Assembly (NCBI RefSeq): GCF_900187855.1
Contig: NZ_FYEG01000002.1
Coordinates: 62,001 to 126,000 of the forward strand
Direction of reading: 5' to 3'
Source: Actinomyces minihominis
GTDB taxonomy: Bacteria > Actinomycetota > Actinomycetes > Actinomycetales > Actinomycetaceae
Length of the DNA stretch: 64,000 bases
Shown here: positions 52,687 to 62,672 of the stretch, in pieces
Position numbering within the stretch: the stretch's first letter is position 1
How the letters are laid out: every line of letters begins with the position of its first letter
The notes under the pieces: generated by a model
What the model was told of the DNA's origin: nothing
Database searches by the model: none
Seen by the model: only the letters and a program-made list of their open reading frames with translations
Program-made: the position numbers and the translations under genes

Positions 52687-54489
52687 CTAGTGTCGGGGGC
52701 GCCCAGACTTCTTAGCACCCCGACGCTCAGGCGACCTGTCCTTTCGGTCAAATGACCGCTCGGAGCCACGACCACCACGGCCACCCTCGTAAGAACGTTC
52801 CTGGCGGGGACCGTCGTCTACGGAGATCTTCAACCTGCGTCCGGACACCTGGGCCCGGGTCAACTTCTGGATCTGGTGGTCAGTGAGCTTCTCAGCAACC
52901 TCGACGACGCTGAAGTTTGGGTAGATGTTGATCTTGCCGAGGTCGGCTCCGCGCAGTCCGGCCTCACCGGTCATAGCTCCGACAATGGCCTTGGGGGAGA
53001 CCCCGTCCCGCTTGCCGACCTCAAGTCGGTAGCGATTCTGCAGGCTGCCTCGAACCTTCTTCGAGCGGGCAGCACCACCGGCGCCCCCGTCAAAGGCCTC
53101 AGACCTGTTGAAGTTGGCATCCATGCGTTCACGAGCGCTCTCAGAGGCATTCTGCATGGTGGTGGGGACAGCGGCATCAAAGAGAAGGCTTGCGGCGATC
53201 TGGCGGAAGTCCAGTCCTGCGGCCTCGGCGGCGTTCAGGGCGGCGTCAATCGCGGAGGTGTCGGGACGTGTTGGTGCTCCGTCATCACCAATCAGGGTTT
53301 CGAGAACACGGCGTGCCCGGGTATCAATGATTTCCTGGCTGGTCGGAATCGGTACCTGTTGCATCTTGGCACCCGTGGTTCGCTCGATCTGGTGCAGCCG
53401 ACGGCGGTCCCGCGGAGTGAAGAAAGTGAGGGAACGACCAGCCCGCCCCGCACGCCCGGTTCGGCCGATGCGGTGGACGTAGATTTCAGGTTCAATCGGT
53501 GGCTCATAGTTCACCACCAGACCAATTCGCTCAACATCAAGGCCCCGGGCCGCGACGTCTGTGGCGACCAGGACGTCAAGATCACCGTTTCGCAGTCCCT
53601 GAACCAGGCGCTCACGCTCACGCTGGGCGATATCACCCGAGATGCCTGAGGCCCGAATGCCGCGAGACATCAGCGCAAGAGGGATTTCCTCGGCGTCGCG
53701 ACGGGTGCGAACGAAGACAATGGCAGCCCCGCCCTCTCGTCCCTCGTGGTTACCGCGCATCTCCAGGACCCGTGCTAGGGCCTCGGTGCGCAGGTTCGCC
53801 TGCACCAGGGAGTAGGTCTGGTGAATGGTCTTGACGGTGGATGAAGCCGAGGTGACTTCGATCCTCAGAGGATCGGTCAGGTGCTTGGCGGCCACCCGCT
53901 CAATCGTCTTGGGCATCGTGGCGGAGAATAGTGCGGTCAGGCGCTCGTCAGGAACCGTCTTCAGGATCGTCTCGACGTCTTCGGCAAACCCCATGCGAAG
54001 CATCTCATCGGCCTCATCGAGGACGACGGTGTTCACGGAGGTGAGATCAAGGGCGCCCTTTTCGATCAGGTCCATCAAACGCCCGGGGGTGCCGACGACG
54101 ACTTGAGCACCCTCTCTTAGGGCACGCAGCTGCGGGCCGTAGGAAGAGCCGCCATAGACGGTGACCATGCGGATCTTGGATTTGGGACCGGCAAGGGTCT
54201 CGAGTGCCTCGGTGGTCTGCAGCGCCAGCTCCCTTGTGGGAGCGAGGACGAGTGCGGCAACGCCCTTCTGATTGCCATTGACACGCCCTAGCAAAGGAAG
54301 GCCAAAGGCTGCGGTCTTGCCCGTGCCCGTCTGGGCGATTCCGACAACATCCTGCGCGGCCAGAAGGGGCGGGATCGCCGCCTGCTGGATCGGTGTGGGG
54401 TGTTTGAACCCCAGTTCATCGAGTACTACCAGTTGGTAACCCGGCAATCCCAGGTCAGCAAATGTGGTCTGGTTCGTCTCTTCAGTCAT
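52687..54489 (-). CDS. DEAD-box RNA helicase with DbpA-type RNA-binding domain
   Basis: 600 residues from ATG 54489, preceded by GAGGGG; the open frame extends upstream without a better start. Q motif, Walker A AQTGTGKT (52-59), DEAD at 158-161, SAT (LFSATMPK) and the C-terminal helicase domain HRIGRTGRAGRAG. At about 480-560 a DbpA/CsdA-like RNA-binding domain (RLEVGKRDGVSPKAIVGAMT) is followed by an Arg/Gly-rich tail. It is probably involved in ribosome assembly or RNA decay at low temperature. Confidence 0.94.
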   Translation of the reverse strand: MTEETNQTTFADLGLPGYQLVVLDELGFKHPTPIQQAAIPPLLAAQDVVGIAQTGTGKTAAFGLPLLGRVNGNQKGVAALVLAPTRELALQTTEALETLAGPKSKIRMVTVYGGSSYGPQLRALREGAQVVVGTPGRLMDLIEKGALDLTSVNTVVLDEADEMLRMGFAEDVETILKTVPDERLTALFSATMPKTIERVAAKHLTDPLRIEVTSASSTVKTIHQTYSLVQANLRTEALARVLEMRGNHEGREGGAAIVFVRTRRDAEEIPLALMSRGIRASGISGDIAQRERERLVQGLRNGDLDVLVATDVAARGLDVERIGLVVNYEPPIEPEIYVHRIGRTGRAGRAGRSLTFFTPRDRRRLHQIERTTGAKMQQVPIPTSQEIIDTRARRVLETLIGDDGAPTRPDTSAIDAALNAAEAAGLDFRQIAASLLFDAAVPTTMQNASESARERMDANFNRSEAFDGGAGGAARSKKVRGSLQNRYRLEVGKRDGVSPKAIVGAMTGEAGLRGADLGKINIYPNFSVVEVAEKLTDHQIQKLTRAQVSGRRLKISVDDGPRQERSYEGGRGGRGSERSFDRKDRSPERRGAKKSGRPRH

Positions 54490-54660
54490 TTTTCCCCTCG
54501 ATGGGTCGCCGCAAATGTCGCCACTACCCTCTAATCGCGCCAAGTGACGCCGGGTCAACACTACGCGGGCGACCTCGATAAACCGTGGTCGTGTGAGCAC
54601 ATCCACCCCGGTTTGCCCCCGTAGCGCATGCTCGAAGTCGGTCGGTGAGGCGACAGAGCG

Positions 54661-54666
54661 TACAAT
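54661..54666 (+). promoter_or_regulatory. Candidate -10 box for aspS
   Basis: TACAAT 47 bases before the GTG start, in the divergent gap with the helicase gene. No good -35 element at 16-18 bases, so the call is weak. Confidence 0.35.
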
Positions 54667-54712
54667 CGGACCAGTCAAATCGCGCCGAGCGCGACCGTGG
54701 GAAGGAAACTCT

Positions 54713-56518
54713 GTGCTACGCACTCACACGATGGACCAGCTTGATCTTGGTCTAGAGGGACAAACTGTCACACTGACCGGCTGGGTGGACCGCCGCCGCG
54801 ACCACGGTGGAGTGATCTTCATCGACCTGCGCGACTCCAAGGGAATCGCCCAGGTGGTTGTTCGCGATGAAGAGGTCGGACACCAGCTGCGACCCGAGTA
54901 CGTCCTGAAGGTGACCGGACAGGTTTCCAAGCGTCCCGAAGGTAACGAGAACCCGAACCTCCCTTCGGGCCAGATCGAAATCCTTAGCGATGACGTCGAG
55001 ATCCTCAACACCGCGGCCCCTTTACCATTCCAGGTCTCCACGCACACCGATGAACCCGGCGCAGGAGAAGAGGTGCGCCTCAAGTACCGTTACCTCGATC
55101 TGCGCCGCGCCCCGGTCCAGAAGGCCATCCGCCTCCGTTCCGCGATGTCTCGCGTCACCCGTGAGACTCTCCTCGATGATGACTTTGTCGAGGTCGAGAC
55201 TCCGACGCTGACTCGTTCCACCCCGGAGGGCGCCCGAGACTTCCTCGTCCCCGCGCGACTAGCCCCCGGATCCTGGTATGCCCTTCCGCAGTCGCCCCAG
55301 TTGTTCAAGCAACTCCTCATGGTCGGTGGCATGGAAAAGTACTTCCAGATTGCCCGTTGCTACCGCGATGAAGACTTCCGCGCGGACCGCCAGCCTGAGT
55401 TCACCCAGCTCGACGTTGAGATGAGCTTCGTGGATCAGGAGGATGTCCTCACTGAGACAGAGAAGGTTCTCAAGAACATCTGGGCTCTGATTGGCTACGA
55501 CCTGACCACCCCGATTGCGCGCATGCCGTTCCTCGAGGCAATGGAGCGTTACGGGACCGATAAGCCCGACCTGCGATTCGGCCTCGAACTGGTCAACCTG
55601 ACCGACTACTTCCAAGACAGCCCCTTCCGCCTTTTCAATGGCGCGCCTTACATCGGTGGGGTCGTCATGCCCGGCGGTGCCTCTCAGCCGCGCCGCACCT
55701 TCGACAAGTGGCAGGAATGGGCCAAGTCTCGCGGTGGGAAGGGTCTGGCCTACGTTACTTTCGCCGAGGACGGCACCCTTGGCGGTCCTGTCGCCAAGAA
55801 CATCTCCGAAGAGGAGAGGACCGGTCTTGCCGAGGCCGTTGGCGCTCAGCCGGGGGACTGTGTCTTCTTCGGTGTTGGCAACCCGGATGATGCCCGCGCA
55901 CTTCTCGGGGCGGTCCGACTTGAGATCGGACGTCGCCTCGAACTCATGGACCCGAACGAGTGGTCGTTCGTCTGGATCGTTGACGCCCCGATGTTCAAGC
56001 CTTCAGCTGCCGCCAAGGCGGAGGGCGATGTTGCACTGGGAGCAAGCGCCTGGACCGCTGTGCACCACGCTTTCACAAGCCCCAAGCCCGAGTACATGGA
56101 CACGTTCGACAAGGATCCCGGCTCAGCACTGGCAAGTGCCTACGACATTGTTTGCAACGGCAACGAAATCGGGGGTGGCTCGATCCGTATCCACCAGCGC
56201 GCCGTTCAGGAGCGCGTTTTCAACGTCATGGGAATCGGCCAGGAAGAGGCGCAGGAGAAGTTTGGGTTCCTGCTGGACGCCTTCCAGTTCGGCGCTCCGC
56301 CTCACGGTGGGATTGCGCTGGGTTGGGACCGGATTGCAGCTCTGCTCAGCGGAGCCAACTCAATCCGTGACGTCATTGCCTTCCCGAAATCCGGCGGCGG
56401 TTTCGACCCGCTCACGGAGGCTCCGGGTCCGATCGATGCGGCTCAGCGCGCCGAAACCGGAGTGGACTTTACTCCTGAAGAAGAGGACGAAGAGGGCAAA
56501 GAGAGCGAAGAGGCGTAG
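54713..56518 (+). CDS. aspS: Aspartate-tRNA ligase
   Basis: 601 residues from GTG 54713 after GAAGGA. OB-fold anticodon domain ([21 protein letters not shown]), class II motif 2 ([22 protein letters not shown]), a bacterial-type GAD insertion at about 290-410, and motif 3 [14 protein letters not shown]. The acidic C-terminal tail ([13 protein letters not shown]) is unusual but harmless. Whether it also charges tRNA-Asn cannot be decided here. Confidence 0.96.
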   Translation: MLRTHTMDQLDLGLEGQTVTLTGWVDRRRDHGGVIFIDLRDSKGIAQVVVRDEEVGHQLRPEYVLKVTGQVSKRPEGNENPNLPSGQIEILSDDVEILNTAAPLPFQVSTHTDEPGAGEEVRLKYRYLDLRRAPVQKAIRLRSAMSRVTRETLLDDDFVEVETPTLTRSTPEGARDFLVPARLAPGSWYALPQSPQLFKQLLMVGGMEKYFQIARCYRDEDFRADRQPEFTQLDVEMSFVDQEDVLTETEKVLKNIWALIGYDLTTPIARMPFLEAMERYGTDKPDLRFGLELVNLTDYFQDSPFRLFNGAPYIGGVVMPGGASQPRRTFDKWQEWAKSRGGKGLAYVTFAEDGTLGGPVAKNISEEERTGLAEAVGAQPGDCVFFGVGNPDDARALLGAVRLEIGRRLELMDPNEWSFVWIVDAPMFKPSAAAKAEGDVALGASAWTAVHHAFTSPKPEYMDTFDKDPGSALASAYDIVCNGNEIGGGSIRIHQRAVQERVFNVMGIGQEEAQEKFGFLLDAFQFGAPPHGGIALGWDRIAALLSGANSIRDVIAFPKSGGGFDPLTEAPGPIDAAQRAETGVDFTPEEEDEEGKESEEA

Positions 56519-56560
56519 TTTTAGGGTCCGAATGTCGGAGGTCACAGTTAGGCTTAGACC

Positions 56561-57178
56561 ATGAAGACTGTTGAACTGCACCCCGATAACCCCCAACCAC
56601 GACTCGTTCGACAGATTGTCGATGTTTTGAACGAGGGCGGGACCATCGCGCTACCCACAGATTCCGGGTACGCGGTGGCCTCCAAACTCGCCAACAAGGA
56701 TGGTCTAGAGACGATTCGCCGTATTCGTCATCTCGATGACAAGCACAACTTCTCCCTGCTTTGCGAGTCTTTCGGGCAGCTTGGCGAACTGGTCATGGTT
56801 GATAACAAAGCCTTTCGAACGATCAAAGCTCTAACTCCCGGCCCCTACACCTTCATCCTGCCCGCCACCAAAGAGGTGCCCCGGATGACGCTGGTGAACA
56901 AGAAGAAGACGGTTGGCGTTCGCCTTCCTGATCACCGCATCACCCAGGCAATTGTTGAAGAACTGGGAGAGCCGCTGCTTTGCTCAACCCTGATCCTCCC
57001 CGGAGAGACAGAGCCGCTTATCTCGTGTGACGAGGTCGTTGAGGCAGTGGGCAATGAGGTGGACATCGTCGTTGACGGACCGGTGGGACTGGCTGGTGCC
57101 ACCACTGTCATTGACTTTACGGCCGGATACCCCGAGGTGGCTCGGAAGGGCGCCGGCGACACCTCACTGTTCGACTAA
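56561..57178 (+). CDS. YrdC/Sua5-domain protein, YciO type
   Basis: 205 residues with the YrdC fold: LNEGGTIALPTDSGYAVA, RHLDDKHNFSLLCESF, LTPGPYTFILPAT and KKTVGVRLPDH. YrdC/Sua5 proteins make threonylcarbamoyl-AMP for tRNA t6A modification. This sequence looks like the YciO branch, for which the same activity is less certain. Confidence 0.85.
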   Translation: MKTVELHPDNPQPRLVRQIVDVLNEGGTIALPTDSGYAVASKLANKDGLETIRRIRHLDDKHNFSLLCESFGQLGELVMVDNKAFRTIKALTPGPYTFILPATKEVPRMTLVNKKKTVGVRLPDHRITQAIVEELGEPLLCSTLILPGETEPLISCDEVVEAVGNEVDIVVDGPVGLAGATTVIDFTAGYPEVARKGAGDTSLFD

Positions 57179-57222
57179 ATGGGACAGAACAGACTCGCTT
57201 CTCCCGAAGATAGAGTTGAGGA

Positions 57223-58569
57223 ATGGATCTATTTGACGCCCTAGGTGTAGATGACTACGGGCTTCCTGAGGTGTCGCCATCCGGACCGCTCGCGGTTCGG
57301 ATGCGCCCTCGCACAGCTTCGGATCTGCTGGGCCAAGACCATCTGCTCACCCCCGGTTCGCCACTTTCACGCCTCCTTGATGCCGGTTCAACTTCCGTCC
57401 CCTCAGTTATCCTCTGGGGGCCTCCCGGGACCGGTAAGACCACGCTGGCCTACCTGATCGCTCGTCAGTCAGGCAGGCGGTTTGCAGAGGTTTCGGCCGT
57501 AAGTGCAGGTGTCAAAGAGGTGCGTGAGGTAATTGCTTCCGCAAAGCACGCCCTCGCAGCGACCGGAAAAGAGACTGTGCTTTTCATTGATGAGGTGCAC
57601 CGCTTTTCAAAATCGCAACAGGATGCTCTCCTTCCAGCGGTTGAAAACCACTGGGTTACCCTCGTTGCAGCTACCACTGAGAACCCTTCGTTCTCAGTTA
57701 TCTCTCCACTGCTGTCCCGCTCTCTTCTCCTGGTGCTTCGCTCCCTTGATGACAGAGCGATTGCATCCGCGCTGGAACGCGCATTGGCAAGTGCGGATGG
57801 ACTTGACGGTGCGGTGACTCTGGGAGAGGGAACCCTGGAGGTTTTGATCAGGGTTGCCGGCGGAGATGCCCGCAAGGGGTTGACACTTCTTGAGGCAGCC
57901 GCCGCAGTAACTCTCGACCGGGGTGAGACGGTAGTTGAGATTGAGGATGTTTCGACTGCTGCTGCCACGGCCCTGGTCCGCTGGGATCAGGATCAGCACT
58001 ACGACGTCGCCAGCGCTTTCATCAAGTCGATGAGGGGCTCGGACGTAGATGCGGCTCTTCACTACCTGGCCCGCATGCTAGAGGCGGGGGAGGACCCAAG
58101 GTTTATTGCACGCAGGGTGATGATTCATGCCTCAGAGGATGTGGGCATGGCTGATCCCAGCGTCTTACAGACGGCCGTTGCCGCAGCTCAGGCTGTCGCC
58201 CTCGTCGGCATGCCCGAAGCCCAAATCATTCTTGCGCAAGCTGTCATAGCCGTGGCCACCGCACCCAAGTCCAATGCCGTTGTGGTTGCTATCGGTGAGG
58301 CAATGGCCGATGTTAAGGCCGGTCGTTCGGGTGCTGTGCCCATGCATCTGCGCGACTCTCACTACTTCGGAGCCAAGGGTTTGGGCCACGGCAAGGACTA
58401 CGTCTACTCCCACGATCAACCCCACGCGATCGCCGCGGGCCAGACCTACCTGCCAGCCGAACTCTCCGGGGTTAGTTACTACCGCCCGACCGGTCGGGGG
58501 GAAGAGGCTCGAATCGGAGCTCGTCTAGAGGCAATTCGACGTATCCATGATGAAGCTCAGCACCTGTGA
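57223..58569 (+). CDS. rarA: Replication-associated recombination protein A (MgsA/RarA)
   Basis: 448-residue AAA+ ATPase related to clamp loaders: [15 protein letters not shown], Walker A GPPGTGKT (66-73), Walker [18 protein letters not shown] sensor, and the C-terminal tetramerisation domain ([21 protein letters not shown] type sequence). It acts at stalled replication forks. It is the only gene between the YciO-type gene and rpsD. Confidence 0.95.
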   Translation: MDLFDALGVDDYGLPEVSPSGPLAVRMRPRTASDLLGQDHLLTPGSPLSRLLDAGSTSVPSVILWGPPGTGKTTLAYLIARQSGRRFAEVSAVSAGVKEVREVIASAKHALAATGKETVLFIDEVHRFSKSQQDALLPAVENHWVTLVAATTENPSFSVISPLLSRSLLLVLRSLDDRAIASALERALASADGLDGAVTLGEGTLEVLIRVAGGDARKGLTLLEAAAAVTLDRGETVVEIEDVSTAAATALVRWDQDQHYDVASAFIKSMRGSDVDAALHYLARMLEAGEDPRFIARRVMIHASEDVGMADPSVLQTAVAAAQAVALVGMPEAQIILAQAVIAVATAPKSNAVVVAIGEAMADVKAGRSGAVPMHLRDSHYFGAKGLGHGKDYVYSHDQPHAIAAGQTYLPAELSGVSYYRPTGRGEEARIGARLEAIRRIHDEAQHL

Positions 58570-58778
58570 GGTGACTAACCACTCAGCCTAATCACGGTCT
58601 CATCTAGGGTTGAGCCACTTCTGTCCAGTAGTATTGCTGACGGTCGTTTTCTCGGCCGCCTGGGGTCTTAGCCGATTGAGTATCATTCTGCCTTCACTTT
58701 TGAGGGATTTGGTAACCATGGAGTTGGCCCCATGATTTCGCAGCAGCGAGGTCATGACACTACGAAACAGGAGAAAAA

Positions 58779-59402
58779 ATGGCAGATAATCGTGCCCGCA
58801 AGCAGGTGCGCCAATCCCGCGCCCTCGGCATCGCGCTAACCCCGAAGGCAGTTCGCTACTTCGAAAAGCGCCCCTATGGCCCCGGAGAGCACGGCCGTAC
58901 CCGCCGTCGCCAGGAATCTGACTACGCGGTTCGTCTGAAGGAAAAGCAGCGTCTTCGTGCCCAGTACGGCATTCGTGAAGCACAGATGGCCAACACCTTC
59001 AAAGAGGCTCGCGCCATGTCCGGCATGGCCGGTGAGAACCTGGTTTCACTGCTTGAGACCCGACTCGATGCCCTAGTCCTGCGTTCCGGTTTCGCTCGCA
59101 CCATGGCTCAGGCCCGCCAGGCAGTTGTGCACCGCCACATCATGGTTGACGGCAAGATCGTTGACCGTCCTTCCTTCCGCGTCAAGCCGGGCCAGACCAT
59201 CCAGGTCAAGCCCAAGTCGCAGACCACAGTTCCGTTTGAGATCGCAGCGGCTGGTGCCCACCAGGAAGTGCTCCCCAAGACTCCGGGTTACCTGGAAGTA
59301 GAGATCGCCAACCTGAAGGCCAAGCTGGTTGAAATTCCAAAGCGCGTCGATGTTCCCGTCGAATGCGACGTACAGATGGTTGTTGAGTACTACTCACGCT
59401 AA
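58779..59402 (+). CDS. rpsD: 30S ribosomal protein S4
   Basis: 207 residues with the S4 RNA-binding domain (LVSLLETRLDALVLRSGFA, RQAVVHRHIMVDGKIVDRPS). AGGAG lies 8 bases before ATG 58779. It is separate from the main ribosomal operons, as often in actinobacteria next to alaS. The 209-base upstream gap probably holds its promoter and may carry an autoregulatory leader, but no structure was clear enough to call. Confidence 0.97.
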   Translation: MADNRARKQVRQSRALGIALTPKAVRYFEKRPYGPGEHGRTRRRQESDYAVRLKEKQRLRAQYGIREAQMANTFKEARAMSGMAGENLVSLLETRLDALVLRSGFARTMAQARQAVVHRHIMVDGKIVDRPSFRVKPGQTIQVKPKSQTTVPFEIAAAGAHQEVLPKTPGYLEVEIANLKAKLVEIPKRVDVPVECDVQMVVEYYSR

Positions 59403-59408
59403 GTCATA

Positions 59409-59456
59409 AGCAAGGGGAGGACGGAGGCATTCAGCCCCCGTCCTCCTTGCTATTCT
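59409..59456 (+). terminator. Terminator after rpsD
   Basis: AGCAAGGGGAGGACGG (59409-59424) pairs with CCGTCCTCCTTGCT (59438-59451), with a two-base bulge, and a short T-rich tail follows. Confidence 0.7.
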
Positions 59457-59493
59457 CAGACATATATGCCCTGCTAAGAGCCGAGAGAGAGAC

Positions 59494-62187
59494 ATGCGCA
59501 CACACGAGATTCGCGACAGGTGGGTCAACTACTTCGCCGCCAATGGCCACGAAATCCGCCCTTCGGTACCCCTTCTTTCGCCAGAGCCCTCGATTCTCTT
59601 CACGATTGCGGGGATGGTCCCTTTCATTCCGTACATTACGGGAGAGGAAGAAGCGCCCTGGCCAAGGGTCGCTTCGGTGCAGAAGTGCATCCGAACCAAC
59701 GATATTGAGAATGTTGGACACACCTCTCGTCACGGCACCTTCTTCCAGATGAATGGAAACTTCTCCTTTGGCGATTACTTCAAGGAAGGCGCAATCAACT
59801 TTGCGCACGACCTCCTCACCGGCTCTGTCGATGAGGGAAAGTACGGCCTTGACGCAGATCGCCTCTGGGTAACTATCTGGGAGGGGGATACCGAGTCCTA
59901 CGATGTCCTTACCAAGCAGGTGGGAATGGACCCCAGGCACATCGTTCGCCTTTCACGCGACGAAAACTTCTGGTCCACGGGCCAGCCCGGGCCTGCCGGT
60001 CCCTGCTGTGAATGGCATTACGATCGGGGACCTGAGTATGGTCCGGAAGCCGTCGGGGGCAATGTAGACCCGGGCGGAGACCGCTACCTTGAGCTGTGGA
60101 ACCTGGTCTTCGACCAGTACATGCGTGGTCCAGGTGAGGGGCAGGACTATCCGCTCCTTCACGAACTCGAACGTAAGGCCATCGACACGGGTGCTGGGCT
60201 CGAGCGTCTCGCCTTGGTTCTTCAGGACAAGCCCAACATGTTTGAAATCGATGAGGTTCGTCCCGTCATCGATCGTGTTGAAGAGATCGCTTCAAAGCGC
60301 TACGGAGCCAGCCCGGAAGACGATGTTCTGATGCGCATCATTGCCGATCACGTCCGTTCGTCGATGATGCTGATCAACGACGGTGTTCGTCCGGGTAACG
60401 ACGGAGCTGGCTACGTTTTGCGCCGACTGGTCCGACGTGCGGTGCGGTCTGTCCGCCTGCTTGGTGTCGATGAGGTCACGCTGCCTGAGCTTCTGCCCGT
60501 GTCACGCGATGCAATGTCGCCCTCATACCCGGATCTGATTACCAACTGGGAGACAATCTCTGATGTCGCATACGGGGAAGAGGTCGCGTTCCGCCGCACC
60601 CTCGACTCTGGCACCATGATCTTCGAGACAGCTGTGTCATCAGCCCTCAAGTCAGGCACGGATGAGACGCCGATTCTTTCCGGCGAGGAAGCTTTTGCAC
60701 TTCACGACACCTACGGTTTCCCAATTGATCTAACCCTGGAGATGGCCTCCGAAAAGGGTCTGAAGGTTGATGAGGCTAAGTTCCGTCGCCTGATGGAAGA
60801 GCAGAAGGAGCGGGCCCGTGCTGACGCTCGAGCCAAGAAAGCCGGTCACGTCGATGTCAAGGTCTTCCAGGAGATTGCCGAGGGGCTGGGGGGCGGCTCC
60901 GAGTTCATCGGCTACGACAGTGCCTCCGGTGAAGCTGAGATTGCGGGTCTCCTTGTCAATGGCGCATCCGTACCGGTTGTCGAAGGACCCCAGCAGGTTG
61001 AGCTGATCCTGACCCGGACCCCATTCTACGCTGAAGCCGGCGGACAGCGCGCCGACCAGGGCACCATTCGAACTGAGAACGGTGTCGAACTAGAGGTGTT
61101 TGACGTGCAGTCTCCTCTCAAGGGACTGTCGGTTCACCGAGTGATGGTTCCCGAGGGGACCGTTGCGGTAGGGGACAGAGTGTTCTCCCAAATCGATGAG
61201 GTACGACGACTGGCAATCGCCCGCGCCCACACCTCGACCCACATCGTTCACAAGGCACTGCATGAGGTCATCTCATCCCAGGCGACCCAGGCAGGATCGG
61301 ATAACTCTCCGGCTCGGATGCGCCTCGACTTCCGCCACAACAAGGCTCTGACCCCGGGTCAACTTGGGGACATCGAGTCGATGGTCAACGAGAAGATGAT
61401 GGATGACCTCGAGATTACCGAAACGGTGATGCCACTCGCGAAGGCCAAGGAAATGGGGGCAATGGCCCTCTTCGGAGAGAAGTACGGCAAGGACGTTCGC
61501 GTTGTCTCCATTGGCGGCGACTGGTCCATGGAAATCTGCCTGGGAACCCATGTGCCTTCGACCGGCAAAATCGGACGCCTTAATGTGCTCACCGAGTCGT
61601 CGATTGGCTCCGGGGTTCGGCGCATCGATGCCCTTGTCTCAGACTCTTCCTACCAGTTCCAGGCTGCGGAGCACGCGCTTGTATCCCAGCTCACAGGTAT
61701 GCTCCATGGAACCCCCGAAGAACTGCCTGAGAAGATTTCGACCCTGCTTGACAAGATAAAGAACGCCGAGCGTCAGCTGGGTGCACTGCAGAGCCAGGTC
61801 CTCCTGTCCCGAGCTGTCGATGTGGCTGAAGGTGCTCGCCGAGTCCACGATGTTCTCGTGGCTACCAGCGATATGGGGACCGTATCAACGACTGATGCAA
61901 TCCGTGATGTCGCACTGGACGTCCGTAATCGGCTCGGGGACTCTGAGCCCGCGGTGGTGGCACTCACCGGCGTCGTTGGCGACAGGCCCCAGCTGGTCGT
62001 TGCGACCAACCAACTGGCCCGTGACAGAGGTATACGGGCCGGAGATCTCGTCCGCAGCGGAGCCAAGACGCTCGGGGGAGGCGGAGGAGGCAAGCCGGAC
62101 TTCGCCCAGGGGGGTGGAACCGATCCCAATGCGGTTCAGGCTGCCCTCGAGAATGTCGTAACCCAGGTGAGGGGAGTCCTGTCCTGA
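59494..62187 (+). CDS. alaS: Alanine-tRNA ligase
   Basis: 897 residues: class II catalytic core (NGHEIRPSVPLLSPEPSILFT, FFQMNGNFSFGDYFKE), editing domain with HTSTH (ARAHTSTHIVHKALH) and the distal CLGTH, and a C-terminal coiled-coil/DHHA1 region ending in GGGGGGKPDFAQGGG. Start ATG follows GAGAGAG. No riboswitch leader was seen in the 90-base gap. The TGA stop overlaps the CTG start proposed for ruvX. Confidence 0.97.
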   Translation: MRTHEIRDRWVNYFAANGHEIRPSVPLLSPEPSILFTIAGMVPFIPYITGEEEAPWPRVASVQKCIRTNDIENVGHTSRHGTFFQMNGNFSFGDYFKEGAINFAHDLLTGSVDEGKYGLDADRLWVTIWEGDTESYDVLTKQVGMDPRHIVRLSRDENFWSTGQPGPAGPCCEWHYDRGPEYGPEAVGGNVDPGGDRYLELWNLVFDQYMRGPGEGQDYPLLHELERKAIDTGAGLERLALVLQDKPNMFEIDEVRPVIDRVEEIASKRYGASPEDDVLMRIIADHVRSSMMLINDGVRPGNDGAGYVLRRLVRRAVRSVRLLGVDEVTLPELLPVSRDAMSPSYPDLITNWETISDVAYGEEVAFRRTLDSGTMIFETAVSSALKSGTDETPILSGEEAFALHDTYGFPIDLTLEMASEKGLKVDEAKFRRLMEEQKERARADARAKKAGHVDVKVFQEIAEGLGGGSEFIGYDSASGEAEIAGLLVNGASVPVVEGPQQVELILTRTPFYAEAGGQRADQGTIRTENGVELEVFDVQSPLKGLSVHRVMVPEGTVAVGDRVFSQIDEVRRLAIARAHTSTHIVHKALHEVISSQATQAGSDNSPARMRLDFRHNKALTPGQLGDIESMVNEKMMDDLEITETVMPLAKAKEMGAMALFGEKYGKDVRVVSIGGDWSMEICLGTHVPSTGKIGRLNVLTESSIGSGVRRIDALVSDSSYQFQAAEHALVSQLTGMLHGTPEELPEKISTLLDKIKNAERQLGALQSQVLLSRAVDVAEGARRVHDVLVATSDMGTVSTTDAIRDVALDVRNRLGDSEPAVVALTGVVGDRPQLVVATNQLARDRGIRAGDLVRSGAKTLGGGGGGKPDFAQGGGTDPNAVQAALENVVTQVRGVLS

Positions 62188-62672
62188 GGCGCGGGGCTCG
62201 GCTGGGACTAGATGTCGGCAAGGCACGCATCGGGGTGGCTTACAGCCCAGGCGATGCCCTTGTGACCATTCCCCTGGACTTCATCCCGGCTCGGCCTCCT
62301 GATCGCGCCATACGCCTTGTGAGCAGGCAGGTTGAAGAGAGGGGCGTAGTTGAGGTCGTCATCGGCCTCCCACGCCACCTGAACGGAGCCGAAGGGGAGT
62401 CGGCACGCTTCGTTCGAGAGTTTTCCCAGCAACTTGCACGTAAGATTCCTCAGGTAAGACTCTGTCTCGTCGACGAACGACGTTCCACCCTCTCTGCCAA
62501 AAGCATGCTTCATGAGGGCGGAGTTCGGGAGCGCGAGCAGAGATCAAAGATAGATTCTGTTGCTGCCCAGGTGATCCTGGAGCACGCCCTCGAACTTGAG
62601 CGTGCCACCGGATTGCCACCCGGCGAAGAAGTGGTTGCGGAAGGCAGTAGCAGGAGTGGAACAAGTGAGTAG
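62184..62672 (+). CDS. ruvX: Holliday junction resolvase-like / pre-16S rRNA nuclease YqgF
   Basis: YqgF-family RNase H-fold nuclease implicated in 16S rRNA 5' maturation. The family N-terminus LGLDVGKARIGVAYS, carrying the first catalytic Asp, is encoded at about 62200-62245, but the first ATG/GTG/TTG in the frame is GTG 62235, after that Asp. CTG 62184 overlaps the alaS stop (CTGA), has GGGGAG 8 bases upstream and gives 162 residues, so I take it as the start. VVEVVIGLPRHLNGAEG and VDERRSTLSA are the other active-site segments. Confidence 0.85.
   Translation: MRRGARLGLDVGKARIGVAYSPGDALVTIPLDFIPARPPDRAIRLVSRQVEERGVVEVVIGLPRHLNGAEGESARFVREFSQQLARKIPQVRLCLVDERRSTLSAKSMLHEGGVREREQRSKIDSVAAQVILEHALELERATGLPPGEEVVAEGSSRSGTSE

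Noticed and set aside
52876-53649. 257-residue + strand frame opposite the DEAD-box helicase
   Set aside because: Antisense shadow of a strongly conserved gene with high third-position GC.
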